Source: Aeoliella mucimassa
Lineage (GTDB): Bacteria > Planctomycetota > Planctomycetia > Pirellulales > Lacipirellulaceae
Direction of reading: 5' to 3'
DNA: 64,000 bases
Assembly (NCBI RefSeq): GCF_007748035.1
Contig: NZ_CP036278.1
Coordinates: 4,526,001-4,590,000 of the forward strand
Positions 1 to 9,645 of the stretch are shown one piece after another (position 1 is the first letter of the stretch; each line of letters starts with the position of its first letter). The notes below the pieces were generated by a model. That model was not told the origin of the DNA, ran no database searches, and worked only from the letters and a program-made list of their open reading frames with translations. The position numbers were made by a program, and so were the translations under genes.

Positions 1-2274
1 AAATGGATCCGCCCTGCTCAGGACAGCGATCCCAACAAGGAGCCGGTCGCCTGGCTTCGCAAGCAGTTCGATAGCAACCGCAAGGTGACCACTGCCAGGC
101 TCTACATTACCGCCCGCGGTTTGTTCCAAGCCAGCGTGAATGGGCAGCGAGTCGGCGACGACCATTTCGCCAACGGCTGGACTTCGTATCCCAATCGCCT
201 CGACACTCTGACCTACGACGTGACCTCGATGCTCAAGTCGGGCGACAACACGTTGCAAGTGGAACTGGCCAAAGGTTGGTACGCAGGTCACCTGGCGTTC
301 GCCGGCAAGTATGGCATCTTTGGCAATCATCCCGAGTTGCTCGCCCAACTCGAAATCACCTACGACGATGGCCAACGGCAAGTGATTGCCAGCGACGCCT
401 CGTGGCAAGCCACCTGGCAAGGTCCGATTGTCGACTCCAGCATCTACGATGGCGAGCACTACGACGCCCGCATTCAGGTTGGTAACTGGGGCGACGTGCA
501 AGTGTCCGACGAACTCGGCGCGGCCCAACTGGTGCCGAAGCCATTCGCCCCGGTGCGAGTCACCGAGACGCTGGCCGCCAAGAAGATCACGCAGCCTGAA
601 CCAGGGCACTACGTATTCGACCTGGGCCAGAACATGGTGGGCTGGGCCCGCATCGCCCTGCCGGCGGAGAAGGACAAGACCGTCACCCTCCGCTTTGCCG
701 AAATGCTCAACCAGGACGGCACCATGTACACCACAAACTATCGCTCGGCCAAGTCGACCGACACCTACACCGCGGCCGAAACCGGCACCGCCAAGTGGGA
801 GCCGACCTTCACGTTTCACGGGTTCCGTTACGTCGAGATTACCGGCGTACCGGAAGATGCGGAGCCGCAACTCGACTGGGTATCCGGCGTTGTGCTGCAC
901 ACCGACCTCGACCGCACAGGCAAGTTCGTGTCGTCGCATGCCAAGCTTAACCAACTGCACAGCAATGCCATTTGGGGCCAGCGAGGCAACTTCCTCGACA
1001 TCCCGACCGACTGCCCGCAGCGCGACGAGCGGCTCGGCTGGACCGGCGACGCCCAGGTGTTCTGCCCGACCGCGATGTTCCACTACGACTGCCATGCATT
1101 CTGGAAGAGCTGGCTCGGTTCGATGCGCGACGACCAGTTCGACGACGGGCGGATTCCGCACGTGATTCCCGACTGCTTGTTCGATGGCAATAGCCCTGGC
1201 TGGATGGACGCGGCCACCGTGGTGCCATGGGAGGTTTACATTCGCACCGGCGACACCGAAGTGCTGGCCGAGAACCTCGACATGATGGAGAAGCTGATCG
1301 CCCATTATCGCTCGCGTGCGACCGATGGGTTGATTACCGAGATCCCTGCGTTCGGCGACTGGCTGCAGCCTTACGCGAAGGAAACCCGCGGCGACACGCC
1401 GGCCGCGCTGATCGGCACCGCCTACTACGCCCGTAGCGCTCAGCTCCTCTCCGACTCGGCCCGCGTGCTCGGCAAAGACGATCTGGCCGACAAGTACGCT
1501 CAGGAGGCGGCCGGAGTTCGCAAGGCGTTTGCCGCGCACTACTTCAACAACGAAGGCAAGCTGCAAAACGCTCCGGAAACGCAAACCGCCTACGTGCTGG
1601 CCTTGGCCTACGACTTGATTCCGGCCGACATCCGCCCGCAAGCCACCGACAACCTGGTTCGCCTGGTGCACGAAGCCGATAACCACCTGCGTACCGGCTT
1701 CCTCGGCACCGCCCACTTGGTGCAGGTGCTCGACAAGACGGGACACCAGAACCTGGCTTACGAGTTGCTGCTGAAGGAAACCTATCCTTCGTGGTTTTAC
1801 TCGATCAACCAGGGTGCCACGACCGTGTGGGAGCGCTGGAACAGCTACAGCCATAAAGATGGCTTTGGCGACGCTGGCATGAACTCGTTCAACCACTACG
1901 CGTACGGGGCCATTGGTCAGTGGATGTACGAACGCGTCGCCGGCCTGGCGCCCGATGCCGAGCACCCCGGCTACAAGCACATGATCGTCGAACCGCTGAT
2001 CGTCGGCCCGCTCGACTCGGCCAAAGCAACGCTCGAAACTCCTTACGGGCTCGCTTCGAGCGGTTGGGAAAAGCAAGACGGCAAAGCGACGATCACGATT
2101 GTCGTGCCGCCGAACACGTCGGCCACGTTCTTGCCGCCGACGAACCAAGCGTCCGACGTCGTGTCGATCACCGCTCGCACGGTGCAGGATCGCATCGAAG
2201 TCACCGAGGGGGACCGCCTGACAATGGAGCTTCCGCCCGGCACGCACAAGTTCGAAGTGAAACTGCCTGAGTAA
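1..2274 (+). CDS. alpha-L-rhamnosidase, GH78 family (5' end outside window)
   Basis: The reading frame is open from base 1, so the gene starts before the window; the GTG at 85 lies inside the N-terminal beta-sandwich and is not the start. About 757 residues are visible. The order fits GH78: N-terminal sandwich (LYITARGLFQASVNGQRVGD), a second sandwich, then an (alpha/alpha)6 barrel with the family motif DCPQRDERLGWTGD at nt 1009-1050, which carries acidic active-site residues, and a WERW motif near nt 1828-1839, the usual place of the second catalytic Glu. The family releases terminal L-rhamnose from polysaccharides or glycosides. A sulfatase lies close by, which suggests use of sulfated rhamnose-containing glycans; that substrate is an inference. 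Confidence 0.93.
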   Translation, partial: KWIRPAQDSDPNKEPVAWLRKQFDSNRKVTTARLYITARGLFQASVNGQRVGDDHFANGWTSYPNRLDTLTYDVTSMLKSGDNTLQVELAKGWYAGHLAFAGKYGIFGNHPELLAQLEITYDDGQRQVIASDASWQATWQGPIVDSSIYDGEHYDARIQVGNWGDVQVSDELGAAQLVPKPFAPVRVTETLAAKKITQPEPGHYVFDLGQNMVGWARIALPAEKDKTVTLRFAEMLNQDGTMYTTNYRSAKSTDTYTAAETGTAKWEPTFTFHGFRYVEITGVPEDAEPQLDWVSGVVLHTDLDRTGKFVSSHAKLNQLHSNAIWGQRGNFLDIPTDCPQRDERLGWTGDAQVFCPTAMFHYDCHAFWKSWLGSMRDDQFDDGRIPHVIPDCLFDGNSPGWMDAATVVPWEVYIRTGDTEVLAENLDMMEKLIAHYRSRATDGLITEIPAFGDWLQPYAKETRGDTPAALIGTAYYARSAQLLSDSARVLGKDDLADKYAQEAAGVRKAFAAHYFNNEGKLQNAPETQTAYVLALAYDLIPADIRPQATDNLVRLVHEADNHLRTGFLGTAHLVQVLDKTGHQNLAYELLLKETYPSWFYSINQGATTVWERWNSYSHKDGFGDAGMNSFNHYAYGAIGQWMYERVAGLAPDAEHPGYKHMIVEPLIVGPLDSAKATLETPYGLASSGWEKQDGKATITIVVPPNTSATFLPPTNQASDVVSITARTVQDRIEVTEGDRLTMELPPGTHKFEVKLPE

Positions 2275-2302
2275 GCAGTCACTCTGTTGCTTTTGAAACC
2301 AA

Positions 2303-2350
2303 CGCGCGCGTACCGAGCAGGCTAATGACTTGCTCGGCGCGGCGTTTTTT
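2303..2350 (+). terminator. intrinsic terminator after the rhamnosidase gene
   Basis: CCGAGCA (2313-2319) pairs with TGCTCGG (2331-2337), GC-rich bases extend the stem, and six T follow at 2345-2350. It sits between two convergent genes; the T run suits transcription on the plus strand. Confidence 0.75.
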
Positions 2351-2884
2351 CTAGCACTGCCGGCAAAGCACTTCGAGCATCCCCAGGCAGAACTCTGGCA
2401 GATCGTCCGGCTTGCGACTCGAGACAAAATGGCGGTCGATCACCACCGCTTCGTCTTCCCATACCGCACCGGCGTTGACCAGGTCGTCCTTGATGCCTGG
2501 CGAACCAGTCACCCGCACCCCGCGATACACGCCGGCCGAGATGGGGATCCACCCGCCATGACAGATCGCAGCGATCAGTTTGCCATCGGCGTCGAACTCC
2601 CGCACAATCTCCAGCACCCGTGCATCCCGACGCAGCTTGTCGGGCATGAACCCACCCGGCACCAGCAGTCCCGCGAAGTCGCTGGGGTTCACGTCGGCGA
2701 TGGCGATGTCGGACTCGGCTGGGTAGCCATTCTTGCCTTGATAGGTCACGCCCGCCGCCGGCCCGGCCAGCACCACTTCGGCTCCCGCTTCGATCATTCG
2801 CAGCTTGGGATACCAGAGTTCCAGATCTTCGTAAATGTCTCCAACGAACGATAGAATCCGCTGATCGGCCAAGGGACGACTCAT
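2351..2884 (-). CDS. DJ-1/PfpI family protein (class I glutamine amidotransferase-like)
   Basis: The 177-residue protein has the PfpI/YhbO single-domain length. The nucleophile elbow AICHGG places Cys108 next to His109, and LLVPGGF near residue 73 is typical. Family members are described as intracellular proteases, deglycases or stress proteins, and sequence does not separate these. No signal peptide is visible, so it is probably cytoplasmic. It faces the rhamnosidase gene tail to tail and diverges from the sulfatase gene across about 120 bp. Confidence 0.85.
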   Translation of the reverse strand: MSRPLADQRILSFVGDIYEDLELWYPKLRMIEAGAEVVLAGPAAGVTYQGKNGYPAESDIAIADVNPSDFAGLLVPGGFMPDKLRRDARVLEIVREFDADGKLIAAICHGGWIPISAGVYRGVRVTGSPGIKDDLVNAGAVWEDEAVVIDRHFVSSRKPDDLPEFCLGMLEVLCRQC

Positions 2885-3008
2885 ATATACCTCCTGCTTC
2901 GATGAACAAACACGCTTCGCTATTCGCTACACTATATCGCATCAGCAACCCGCTCCGCGATAGTTGCTGCGGTTGCTTTTCGTTCTCGCACAGCTTGAGT
3001 ACCGAATC

Positions 3009-4358
3009 ATGGCACACTCTCTTCCTTCGATATTACTCGTTTCGCTGTCGTTTGCAGTAGCCACATCGGCTTGCCAGGCGGACGAACCACCGCTACCTCC
3101 GAACGTGGTAATCATCCTCTCCGACGATCAAGGCTGGACCGACTACGGGTTCATGGGACACCCCGAAATCCAAACGCCCAACCTCGACCAACTCGCCCGA
3201 CGCAGCCTGGTATTCTCGCGCGGCTACGTACCGACTTCGCTGTGCCGGCCGTCGCTCGCTTCAATCGTCACCGGACTCTACCCCTATCAGCATGGTGTGG
3301 TTTGCAATGATGTCGATCGCTCGAACCGCGACGAGTCGGACCTCGCGCTTCGCGAGCAATTTCATCGTCATCCGAGTTTGATCAAACAGCTCGTTGCTCA
3401 TGGTTACTTTGCGTTTCAGACTGGCAAATGGTGGGAAGGTTCCTGGCGCGACGCGGGTTTCACCGGCGGCATGACCCATGGCGATCCGCAGCGCGGCGGC
3501 CGGCATGGCGACCTCGGGCTCAAGATCGGTCGCAACACGCTGAAGCCAGCCACCGAGTTCATCGACCAGGCGGTCGCTGAGCAGAAACCGTTCTTGCTCT
3601 GGTACGCCCCGTTCATGCCGCACACGCCGCACACCCCGCCCGCGCGGTTGCTCGACAAGTACCGCCAGGAGGGTCGGCCCGCGAACGTTGCCCGCTACTA
3701 CGCCATGTGCGAATGGTTCGACGAATCGTGCGGCGAGCTGCTCGACCACCTGCAGCAGTCGGGTGCGGCCGACAACACCATCGTCGTTTATCTGTGCGAC
3801 AACGGTTGGGCGCCGGCCGCCGAAGGAGACTCCTCCGACCAACCCGCCGACTGGTGGCTCGACTACGCTCCCCGCACCAAGACCTCGCCCTACGAGCTCG
3901 GCGTTCGCACTCCGATCATGATCGCCTGGCCCAAACACCTGGCGGCTGAACAATCTCCGCACCTGGCCAGCTCGCTCGACCTGATGCCGACGCTGCTCAC
4001 CGCCTGCAACATCTCGCCGCCCGAAAACCTACCTGGCATCAACTTGCTCGATCCGCAAGCGGTCGCGAGTCGCAAGCTGGTGTTCGGCGGCATCTGGTCG
4101 ACTCACAATGCCAAGGTCGGCGATACACTTTCAACCCTGCAATACCGCTGGTGCGTCGGCGATCGCTGGAAGCTGCTGCTCCGCCATCACGGGCTCGATA
4201 GCACCCGCTACCGGGTGACCCACGAGTGGGATACCGACCCTGTGCAGCTGTTCGACCTCCAATCCGATCCCGGCGAAACCACCAACGTCGCCGACCAGCA
4301 TCCAGCCCTCGTCGAGCGACTTACCAAGCAAGTCGACCAGGCGATTCCTGGCCAGTAG
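3009..4358 (+). CDS. sulfatase, exported (arylsulfatase family)
   Basis: The ATG at 3009 gives a 449-residue protein with a clear signal peptide ending near SACQA. An upstream TTG at 2964 would put charged residues before the signal and is less likely. The domain opens with NVVIILSDDQGW, whose Asp39/Asp40 are metal ligands. The formylglycine signature reads LCRPSLASIVTG with Cys79 as the residue to be modified; Leu replaces the usual Arg of CxPSR, a variant that should be checked for maturation. The family hydrolyses sulfate esters and needs a formylglycine-generating enzyme. With the GH78 gene it suggests breakdown of sulfated polysaccharide in the periplasm or outside the cell. Confidence 0.9.
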   Translation: MAHSLPSILLVSLSFAVATSACQADEPPLPPNVVIILSDDQGWTDYGFMGHPEIQTPNLDQLARRSLVFSRGYVPTSLCRPSLASIVTGLYPYQHGVVCNDVDRSNRDESDLALREQFHRHPSLIKQLVAHGYFAFQTGKWWEGSWRDAGFTGGMTHGDPQRGGRHGDLGLKIGRNTLKPATEFIDQAVAEQKPFLLWYAPFMPHTPHTPPARLLDKYRQEGRPANVARYYAMCEWFDESCGELLDHLQQSGAADNTIVVYLCDNGWAPAAEGDSSDQPADWWLDYAPRTKTSPYELGVRTPIMIAWPKHLAAEQSPHLASSLDLMPTLLTACNISPPENLPGINLLDPQAVASRKLVFGGIWSTHNAKVGDTLSTLQYRWCVGDRWKLLLRHHGLDSTRYRVTHEWDTDPVQLFDLQSDPGETTNVADQHPALVERLTKQVDQAIPGQ

Positions 4359-4384
4359 CTGCGTCAGATCTGAATCACTGTATC

Positions 4385-5422
4385 TCACGCAAACTCCACA
4401 ATCGCCTTGATGACCCCATCGCGTTTGTGTTCGACGAAATCAAACGCGGCTTCCGTATCAGCGAACGCAAACCGATGGGTCAGCAGCCGGTCGACATGCG
4501 TCGGGTACTTGGCGATCAACTCCAACGCGGCCGGTACGCAGCCGCGCTGCCGACGGACGTTCACGATCGTGATCTCTTTGCGTCGCATCACGTGCGGTGC
4601 AAAACTCACCTCGTCGCACTCTGGAATGCCGACGATCATCAACCGCCCACCTGGCTTCAGCAGCTCCACCGCCTGATCGAGCGCACGCTGGTCGCCACAA
4701 CACTCATAAACAATATCGAGCCCCGCCGGCTCGCGCGAGAGGATCTCGCGGACGACGTCGTCGCGATCGACGTTGCCCGCCCAGTGGGCTCCGGCCTCGA
4801 CCGCCTTGTCGCACCGCGCGTCGACCTTCTCGGTGCAATAAATCGCCCGGCACCCCAGGTCAATCGCCGGCAGCATCACGCTATGACCGATCGGCCCCAT
4901 GCCCAACAGACCAATCGCGTGCTCCTGGCGAAGCTGCGACTGCTGCACCGTGTAGACGCCGATCGCGAGCGGCTCGGAAAACGTCGCCATGCCGAAATCG
5001 ACTTCGTCGCCAACGCGAAACAGATTCGTCTCAGGCATCACCATCAACTCAGCGAGCGCCCCCTCGACCTGGCCAGGGCAACCGAGGAACAAATTGTTCC
5101 GGCAAGTGTTCTCTCGCCCCGCAACGCATTGGTCGCAACTGCCGCACGACAGCGAAGGCTCAATCGCCACGCGGTCGCCGACCGCCACGCGGGTGACCTC
5201 CGAGCCCACCTGAATCACCGTTCCAGCACACTCGTGCCCCACCGTAAACGGGTACTCCACGACCTGATCGCCGATCCGCCCGGTCGTGTAGTAATGCAAA
5301 TCGGAGCCACACACGCCGACCGCCCCGATGCGTACCAACACATCGGTTCCCCGCTCGATCACCGGCGCCGGTACTTCCATCGACTCCAACGTATGCAACG
5401 CACTCAATTTGAACGACTTCAT
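4385..5422 (-). CDS. zinc-dependent alcohol/polyol dehydrogenase (MDR superfamily)
   Basis: The protein has 345 residues from the ATG at 5422; a GTG nine bases upstream is in frame but has no ribosome site. Catalytic zinc ligands are Cys38 (VCGSD) and His63-Glu64 (GHE). Structural zinc cysteines are 93, 96, 99 and 107. The Rossmann nucleotide loop GLLGMGPIGH lies at 171-180. It resembles sorbitol or threonine dehydrogenases, which oxidise secondary alcohols with NAD(P). The exact substrate cannot be read; the neighbours suggest sugar metabolism. It converges with the sulfatase gene with only 26 bp between stops. Confidence 0.88.
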   Translation of the reverse strand: MKSFKLSALHTLESMEVPAPVIERGTDVLVRIGAVGVCGSDLHYYTTGRIGDQVVEYPFTVGHECAGTVIQVGSEVTRVAVGDRVAIEPSLSCGSCDQCVAGRENTCRNNLFLGCPGQVEGALAELMVMPETNLFRVGDEVDFGMATFSEPLAIGVYTVQQSQLRQEHAIGLLGMGPIGHSVMLPAIDLGCRAIYCTEKVDARCDKAVEAGAHWAGNVDRDDVVREILSREPAGLDIVYECCGDQRALDQAVELLKPGGRLMIVGIPECDEVSFAPHVMRRKEITIVNVRRQRGCVPAALELIAKYPTHVDRLLTHRFAFADTEAAFDFVEHKRDGVIKAIVEFA

Positions 5423-5529
5423 GACTTCCACAGCTTTTTGAGAAACAGGAATAGCTTAACCCGATTGTGCGACTCCCACTTTCAATGCGTCAAGCAGCAC
5501 CCATCCGCACTGCGGGCATCCCCTCGTTC

Positions 5530-6206
5530 GCAATAGATTCCCAATTTACCCACCGATGGGAAAATTGAATCGGCACGCACGCTATAAAACCAGTGGTTTT
5601 CGCGCCCGAATAGATTCCCATTCCCAAAAACGCATCGAGTGGGAATCTATTTTCGCGGCGGGAATCAATCGCAAGTCGTTGGTAGACAATGAGTTGCATC
5701 AACACCTCCGCGATAGATGCCCAAAATAGATTCCCACCCATGGGAAACTATTTTGGGATGGGAGTTGGGGGATTTCGGATTGGGGATTTCGGAATGCGGA
5801 ATAGTGGTAAGCGGATGTCATCTTGAGGGAGCTTCCAGCGACGCAGCCCCACCAACCGCTTTGACAACCGCGCAGCAGCCAGCGCCCACGCCAGCAACCA
5901 TTCGCCTGCGTGTCGAAATTGGCAATCAAGTGAATTCACAAACGGCTAAACCATTCCATCCTCCAACAACGGACTACTGACTACAAACAACGGACCAAAC
6001 ACACCTGTCCATTAGAACACCCCCGGTGGCCATTTTCCAGCGAAAAGTGGAGAGAATCGGGCAAGCCCGCAGCCGAACGCAGCACCACTCTCCGAGTGGC
6101 TAGATGAGGCGGAGTGGCTTGGCATGCCTAAAGGCAAAAGAAGCGACGCCTTTCTGCACCCTGCGATTCGGAGAATCGTGCCGCTTTGGCTTCCGCCAGC
6201 CGTAGA
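5530..6206 (-). repeat. composite intergenic repeat, copy A (inverted relative to copy B)
   Basis: This 0.7 kb stretch has no convincing gene. Read on the minus strand it matches 18460-19163 on the plus strand. The best-conserved part is 5530-5757, with only scattered substitutions; the rest matches in blocks such as GTTCTAATGGACAGGTG and CACGATTCTCCGAATCG. The core contains the 11-mer GGGAATCTATT or its complement several times and can fold into long hairpins. A short reading frame inside the core is conserved in both copies (RFPLDAF near its middle), but it has no ribosome site and its reach follows the repeat, so it is not called as a gene. Confidence 0.75.
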
Positions 6207-6293
6207 ATTGGCCCTGGCACAACAAGACTACAAACTGGAAATGAGGATACCTGGCGATGACCGCTCTCAACTCTCGCCGAGCTCCCGACTCGT

Positions 6294-7124
6294 CTACCGT
6301 TTAGGGCTCTTCGTTGGAACACGCCTTCCTGTGTTATACTCGTGGTTCTTGTCGCTTCCGTTCATTCCGACTCCCACCACGAATGTTTCGGCATCGGCAC
6401 CACGAACAGGTTTTCCCTGGAAGTACACGGTTGCCTTGTCTTTGGCATAGACGTCATTCAGTATCTTCAGCGACTCGTAGTCAGCCCCTTCGAGTTCTGT
6501 CGCTTCCCAGTAATAAGCAACACCATCTCGCGACCACGCAGGTACCCAGTGCTCCCTTAGGTCTTTAGCCATTAACCTTCCGTTGGCATTGCCAATCGGC
6601 ATATTCCAGAAATCGATTTGCAGCACCTCGAAATGGTCGAGAGAATGAACCTCTAGTGGCTTGAGGCCGATATAGGCGCGCTGCGAGTCGACCGCGCAGG
6701 GAGTTTTAAGAATCCGAAACGATGCCGGATCTGCGCCTGGCACTTCGACACCATACCAGTACACCCGATTTTCATCCGCGGCATAGTCACCGTTTGGCGT
6801 GATAATCTTGAAAGTAGCGGGATCCGATAGGGGAATGGCCATCGCTCTGCTGATGTACCCAATATAGGCTTGATTGGCGTCGATGGCATAGATCGCGTTC
6901 ACGTTCTTGCCATATTCGAGCGGCTTGAATGTCTTGGGGTCGGCCCCAGGAATCGGGGTAGACTCTCTACCAACAGCTGCATTCATTTCAACCATGACCG
7001 GCTTGCCGTTCTCGATCTGGAAACCAGGTTTGCCGCAACCGGCGATCGCGAATCCAGCGCAGAGCAAGCAGGGATACCAAACCATTCGACGAGTGATGAA
7101 TCGGAATAAACTCTTCCTATGCAT
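6294..7124 (-). CDS. DKNYY-family lipoprotein
   Basis: The 276-residue protein begins with a hydrophobic leader ending in a lipobox-like FAIAGC, so lipid attachment is likely. The rest is made of repeats such as YAKDKATVYFQGKPVRGADA and YAADENRVYWYG, the pattern of the DKNYY family, whose function is unknown. The start is the ATG at 7124; an internal ATG at residue 14 would leave a shorter but still workable signal. It lies directly downstream of the ankyrin lipoprotein gene (17 bp gap), so the two probably share a transcript. Confidence 0.75.
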   Translation of the reverse strand: MHRKSLFRFITRRMVWYPCLLCAGFAIAGCGKPGFQIENGKPVMVEMNAAVGRESTPIPGADPKTFKPLEYGKNVNAIYAIDANQAYIGYISRAMAIPLSDPATFKIITPNGDYAADENRVYWYGVEVPGADPASFRILKTPCAVDSQRAYIGLKPLEVHSLDHFEVLQIDFWNMPIGNANGRLMAKDLREHWVPAWSRDGVAYYWEATELEGADYESLKILNDVYAKDKATVYFQGKPVRGADAETFVVGVGMNGSDKNHEYNTGRRVPTKSPKR

Positions 7125-7141
7125 GCGAGTTCGCTTTCTCG

Positions 7142-8056
7142 TTACTTAAATACCGCCGCTGATCCATCGACTTTCAACCGTTTCGATTCTTCGGGATACT
7201 GTTCATGGAGCCACGCGAGCAGTACTTTCAATTCCTTTGCTTGCTCGGCATTGATCCATTTACCATTACTGCCAGTGGACGCGAAGTTAAGCACATCAAA
7301 GTAATCGCGATCTGTCAGGGGGTTTCGCCGATGGGGGTCCGCCCCCGCTTTGAGCATTGCGAGGCTAACGGCAAAGTTGTGGCCATAGCACTGTCCCTCG
7401 ACCGGCAAGAAGCCGTCTGAATACCTTGCGGGATTCATATCAGCCCCATGGTCAATCAGTACCTGAAGACGTTTGATAGTCTCCTCGGAACTCTCTCCTG
7501 AATGCACACCTGTAAGCATAGCAATGGGTGGCCTTCCGGAAATCCCCATTTTGTTGGGCCCTGCGGGCAAGTTGCCATCTCCACCATGCTCAAACACAAG
7601 ATAGAACTTCTTGCCGCCATAAATAGTTACTTGGTGAGTGACGGCTTTTCCTTGACCGAAGGCCAGCTTGCGAGTCTGTAGCGATTCGCCGGTGTAGAGG
7701 ACATTGGGATCCGCCCCCAGTTTCAGGAGCTTCTCGAAGACTTCAGCGGAAGAATCCGGAAACGCCCACATGAGTGGCGTGACCCCATCCTTGCCAATCG
7801 CATTTACGTCGGCGCCGTTAGCGATCGCCTGATCGATGGCATGCAGATCGCTGTTCTCTATCGCCTTGCATAGAGCGAGGTCAGCATCCCCTTCAAAATA
7901 GTCCGATGCTCGCAGGCCGAGTTGCCCCCAAAAAGTACTGCTACGGTTACAGCCACCAATAACCACGAGGCACAGCACGATGGCTAAGGTGACCTTCCGC
8001 CCCACATGGCAGATGAACCCAACAGCTTGGCGGTGATTGGCTGGCCTCTCCTCCAT
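7142..8056 (-). CDS. ankyrin-repeat lipoprotein
   Basis: The ATG at 8056 has a good ribosome site (AGGGGA) and gives 304 residues. A hydrophobic segment ends in VVIGGC, a plausible lipobox. Ankyrin repeats follow (DLHAIDQAIANGADVNAIGKD, GVTPLMWAF, KLLKLGADPN, VLIDHGADMNP), which form protein-binding solenoids. A longer frame reaches 8092 but without a ribosome site. The partner is unknown. The protein probably sits on the periplasmic face of a membrane, together with the DKNYY protein encoded after it. Confidence 0.78.
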   Translation of the reverse strand: MEERPANHRQAVGFICHVGRKVTLAIVLCLVVIGGCNRSSTFWGQLGLRASDYFEGDADLALCKAIENSDLHAIDQAIANGADVNAIGKDGVTPLMWAFPDSSAEVFEKLLKLGADPNVLYTGESLQTRKLAFGQGKAVTHQVTIYGGKKFYLVFEHGGDGNLPAGPNKMGISGRPPIAMLTGVHSGESSEETIKRLQVLIDHGADMNPARYSDGFLPVEGQCYGHNFAVSLAMLKAGADPHRRNPLTDRDYFDVLNFASTGSNGKWINAEQAKELKVLLAWLHEQYPEESKRLKVDGSAAVFK

Positions 8057-8295
8057 GTTAGTTTCCCCTGTTGACGCTATGCATCGTTGCATCCGGTCGA
8101 CTACCGAGTACGATGAAACAAACGAACCGCAGTGATGCGTGGCCGAACAACTCGGCGCGTGCGGTTAGATATTTTTAGTGTATAGTATCGGGGTGCAAAG
8201 CATCCACCGCTTTGCTGTAAGCTGAACAGTTGAAATTACCTGTCGTTCAATCACGCCCAGCCTCCCCGGGCACTGGCACCACTCCCCATCCCCGA

Positions 8296-8736
8296 ATGAA
8301 CTCCAACAATCCTTCCTATCGCTTTGGCATGCAGGAGTTGATGCTGGGGATATTGCTATCGGCGGTCGCTCTGGCCGCTCTATCGCAAGCGACTTTCGTT
8401 TCGAGCCTGGTGATTGCAGTAATTGGTTGCTTCTGCGCACTATGTGATTCGCTCGATCGCCTGGCAAAGGAGGAGTCGGGACTCTCCACGCTCGCCCGAC
8501 TTGCTTGTCGAACCAGTTTTTTCACGATCGGTGCGACGCTGGCCATGGCGATATGGGTCGTTTTAATTGTCACCAACCTCCTTGGCTTCGGCATCCAGCT
8601 AGGTGGCTCGGTACTGCTGGCCTGCTACAGCACTACCATTGCGCTAGCGGCTTTGTTGGCGTTCTTGTTCCCTGCTCATTTCCGAATTGGCAGGTACATT
8701 GTCAAATTTCTGACGTGCCTATTGCCGAGCCCCTAG
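8296..8736 (+). CDS. small integral membrane protein, function unknown
   Basis: From the ATG at 8296 the protein has 146 residues and four hydrophobic segments, starting with a short basic-aromatic stretch (YRFGMQELMLGILL) like that of many planctomycete inner-membrane proteins. An in-frame TTG at 8230 would add 22 unlikely residues. No catalytic motif is visible. It stands alone between the lipoprotein genes and the arsenic operon promoter, and I do not recognise a function. Confidence 0.5.
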   Translation: MNSNNPSYRFGMQELMLGILLSAVALAALSQATFVSSLVIAVIGCFCALCDSLDRLAKEESGLSTLARLACRTSFFTIGATLAMAIWVVLIVTNLLGFGIQLGGSVLLACYSTTIALAALLAFLFPAHFRIGRYIVKFLTCLLPSP

Positions 8737-8773
8737 CCCGCTATCCCGATGGCTATCGCGCTCGCAGCCTGAG

Positions 8774-8820
8774 TTGACAAGGCTCCGGCTAACTCCTACA
8801 TTTCGTTATATGGCGAAATG
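8774..8820 (+). promoter_or_regulatory. sigma70-type promoter with ArsR operator for ars operon 1
   Basis: TTGACA (8774-8779) is followed after 17 bp by TACATT (8797-8802). A dyad CATTTCG-N8-CGAAATG at 8799-8820 overlaps the -10 box and the probable start site, the expected position for repression by the ArsR encoded 20 bp downstream. Confidence 0.7.
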
Positions 8821-8839
8821 ACGTAATGGACCGGCGACC

Positions 8840-9208
8840 ATGCGAGACCTGCTAGCAATCACCAAAGCCCTGGCCGATGAAAATCGTCTGCGGGCGATTG
8901 CGCTCTTGCAGGGGCGGGAGCTTTGCTTGTGCCAGATTGTCGAGGTGCTCTCGCTTGCTCCTTCGACCATGTCGAAGCACATGTCGATTCTCTCTCGCGC
9001 CCGGTTGGTGGAGTCGCGCAAGGAGGGCCGGTGGGCCTACTTTCGGCTTGCCGACAGCGACGCTCCGAGCGAAGCGTTGCAGGCCCTCGAATTGGTGCTG
9101 GCCAGCGTGAAGCAAGACAAGCAGGCCAAGGCCGATCAACAACAGCTAAAGCAGGTGCTGAAGCTGGAACCCGAAGAACTTTGCCGCAAACAGGCGAGCT
9201 GCAAATGA
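8840..9208 (+). CDS. arsR: ArsR-family metalloregulatory repressor
   Basis: The 122-residue winged-helix protein has the ArsR/SmtB layout. A recognition region (APSTMSKHMSILSRARLV) is preceded by ELCLCQI, where Cys29 and Cys31 match the ELCVCDL metalloid-sensing motif of helix alpha3. It should release its operator when As(III) or Sb(III) binds. The tail after residue 90 is charged and lysine-rich. Its stop overlaps the arsC start (ATGA), so it is the first gene of the operon and very likely autoregulates through the dyad at 8799-8820. Confidence 0.92.
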   Translation: MRDLLAITKALADENRLRAIALLQGRELCLCQIVEVLSLAPSTMSKHMSILSRARLVESRKEGRWAYFRLADSDAPSEALQALELVLASVKQDKQAKADQQQLKQVLKLEPEELCRKQASCK

Positions 9209-9645
9209 TCAAAGTCCTTTTTCTCTGCACCGGTAATTCCTGCCGCAGCCAAATGGCCGAAGGGTGGGCGCGACACCTGAAGGGGGACGAGATCGTCGCC
9301 TTCTCCGCAGGGATCGCTACCCATGGTATGAATCCTCACGCGATGGCGGTGATGAACGAAGCGGGCGTGAACATTGCCTCGCAGCATTCGAAGCTCGTCG
9401 ACGAATTGGCCGATGTGGAGTTCGACTACGTGGTGACCGTGTGCGACAACGCGGCCGAGTCGTGCCCAACGTTTCGTGGCAACGCGAAGGTAGTGCACCA
9501 CTCGTTCGACGATCCACCGCGACTGGCTCGCGACGCCGCCACCGAGGAAGAAGCCCTTGAGCACTATCGCCGGGTGCGGGATGAGATTCGCGACTACGTT
9601 GCGACGCTGCCCGAGTCGCTGCAGGAAGCAGGCGATGGCGAGTAA
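9205..9645 (+). CDS. arsC: arsenate reductase, low-molecular-weight phosphatase type
   Basis: The 146-residue protein carries the phosphate-loop CX5R motif CTGNSCR (Cys8 to Arg14) and the resolving pair Cys80 and Cys87 in [11 protein letters not shown]. This is the thioredoxin-coupled ArsC type, which reduces As(V) to As(III) through a relay of three cysteines. The start overlaps the arsR stop by four bases, and the end overlaps the acr3 start by 11 bases, so translation is coupled along the operon. It acts in the cytoplasm. Confidence 0.93.
   Translation: MIKVLFLCTGNSCRSQMAEGWARHLKGDEIVAFSAGIATHGMNPHAMAVMNEAGVNIASQHSKLVDELADVEFDYVVTVCDNAAESCPTFRGNAKVVHHSFDDPPRLARDAATEEEALEHYRRVRDEIRDYVATLPESLQEAGDGE

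Noticed and set aside
4226-5536. 436-residue frame on the plus strand across the dehydrogenase gene
   Set aside because: Arg/His/Leu-rich shadow of the zinc dehydrogenase on the minus strand; no ribosome site or domain.
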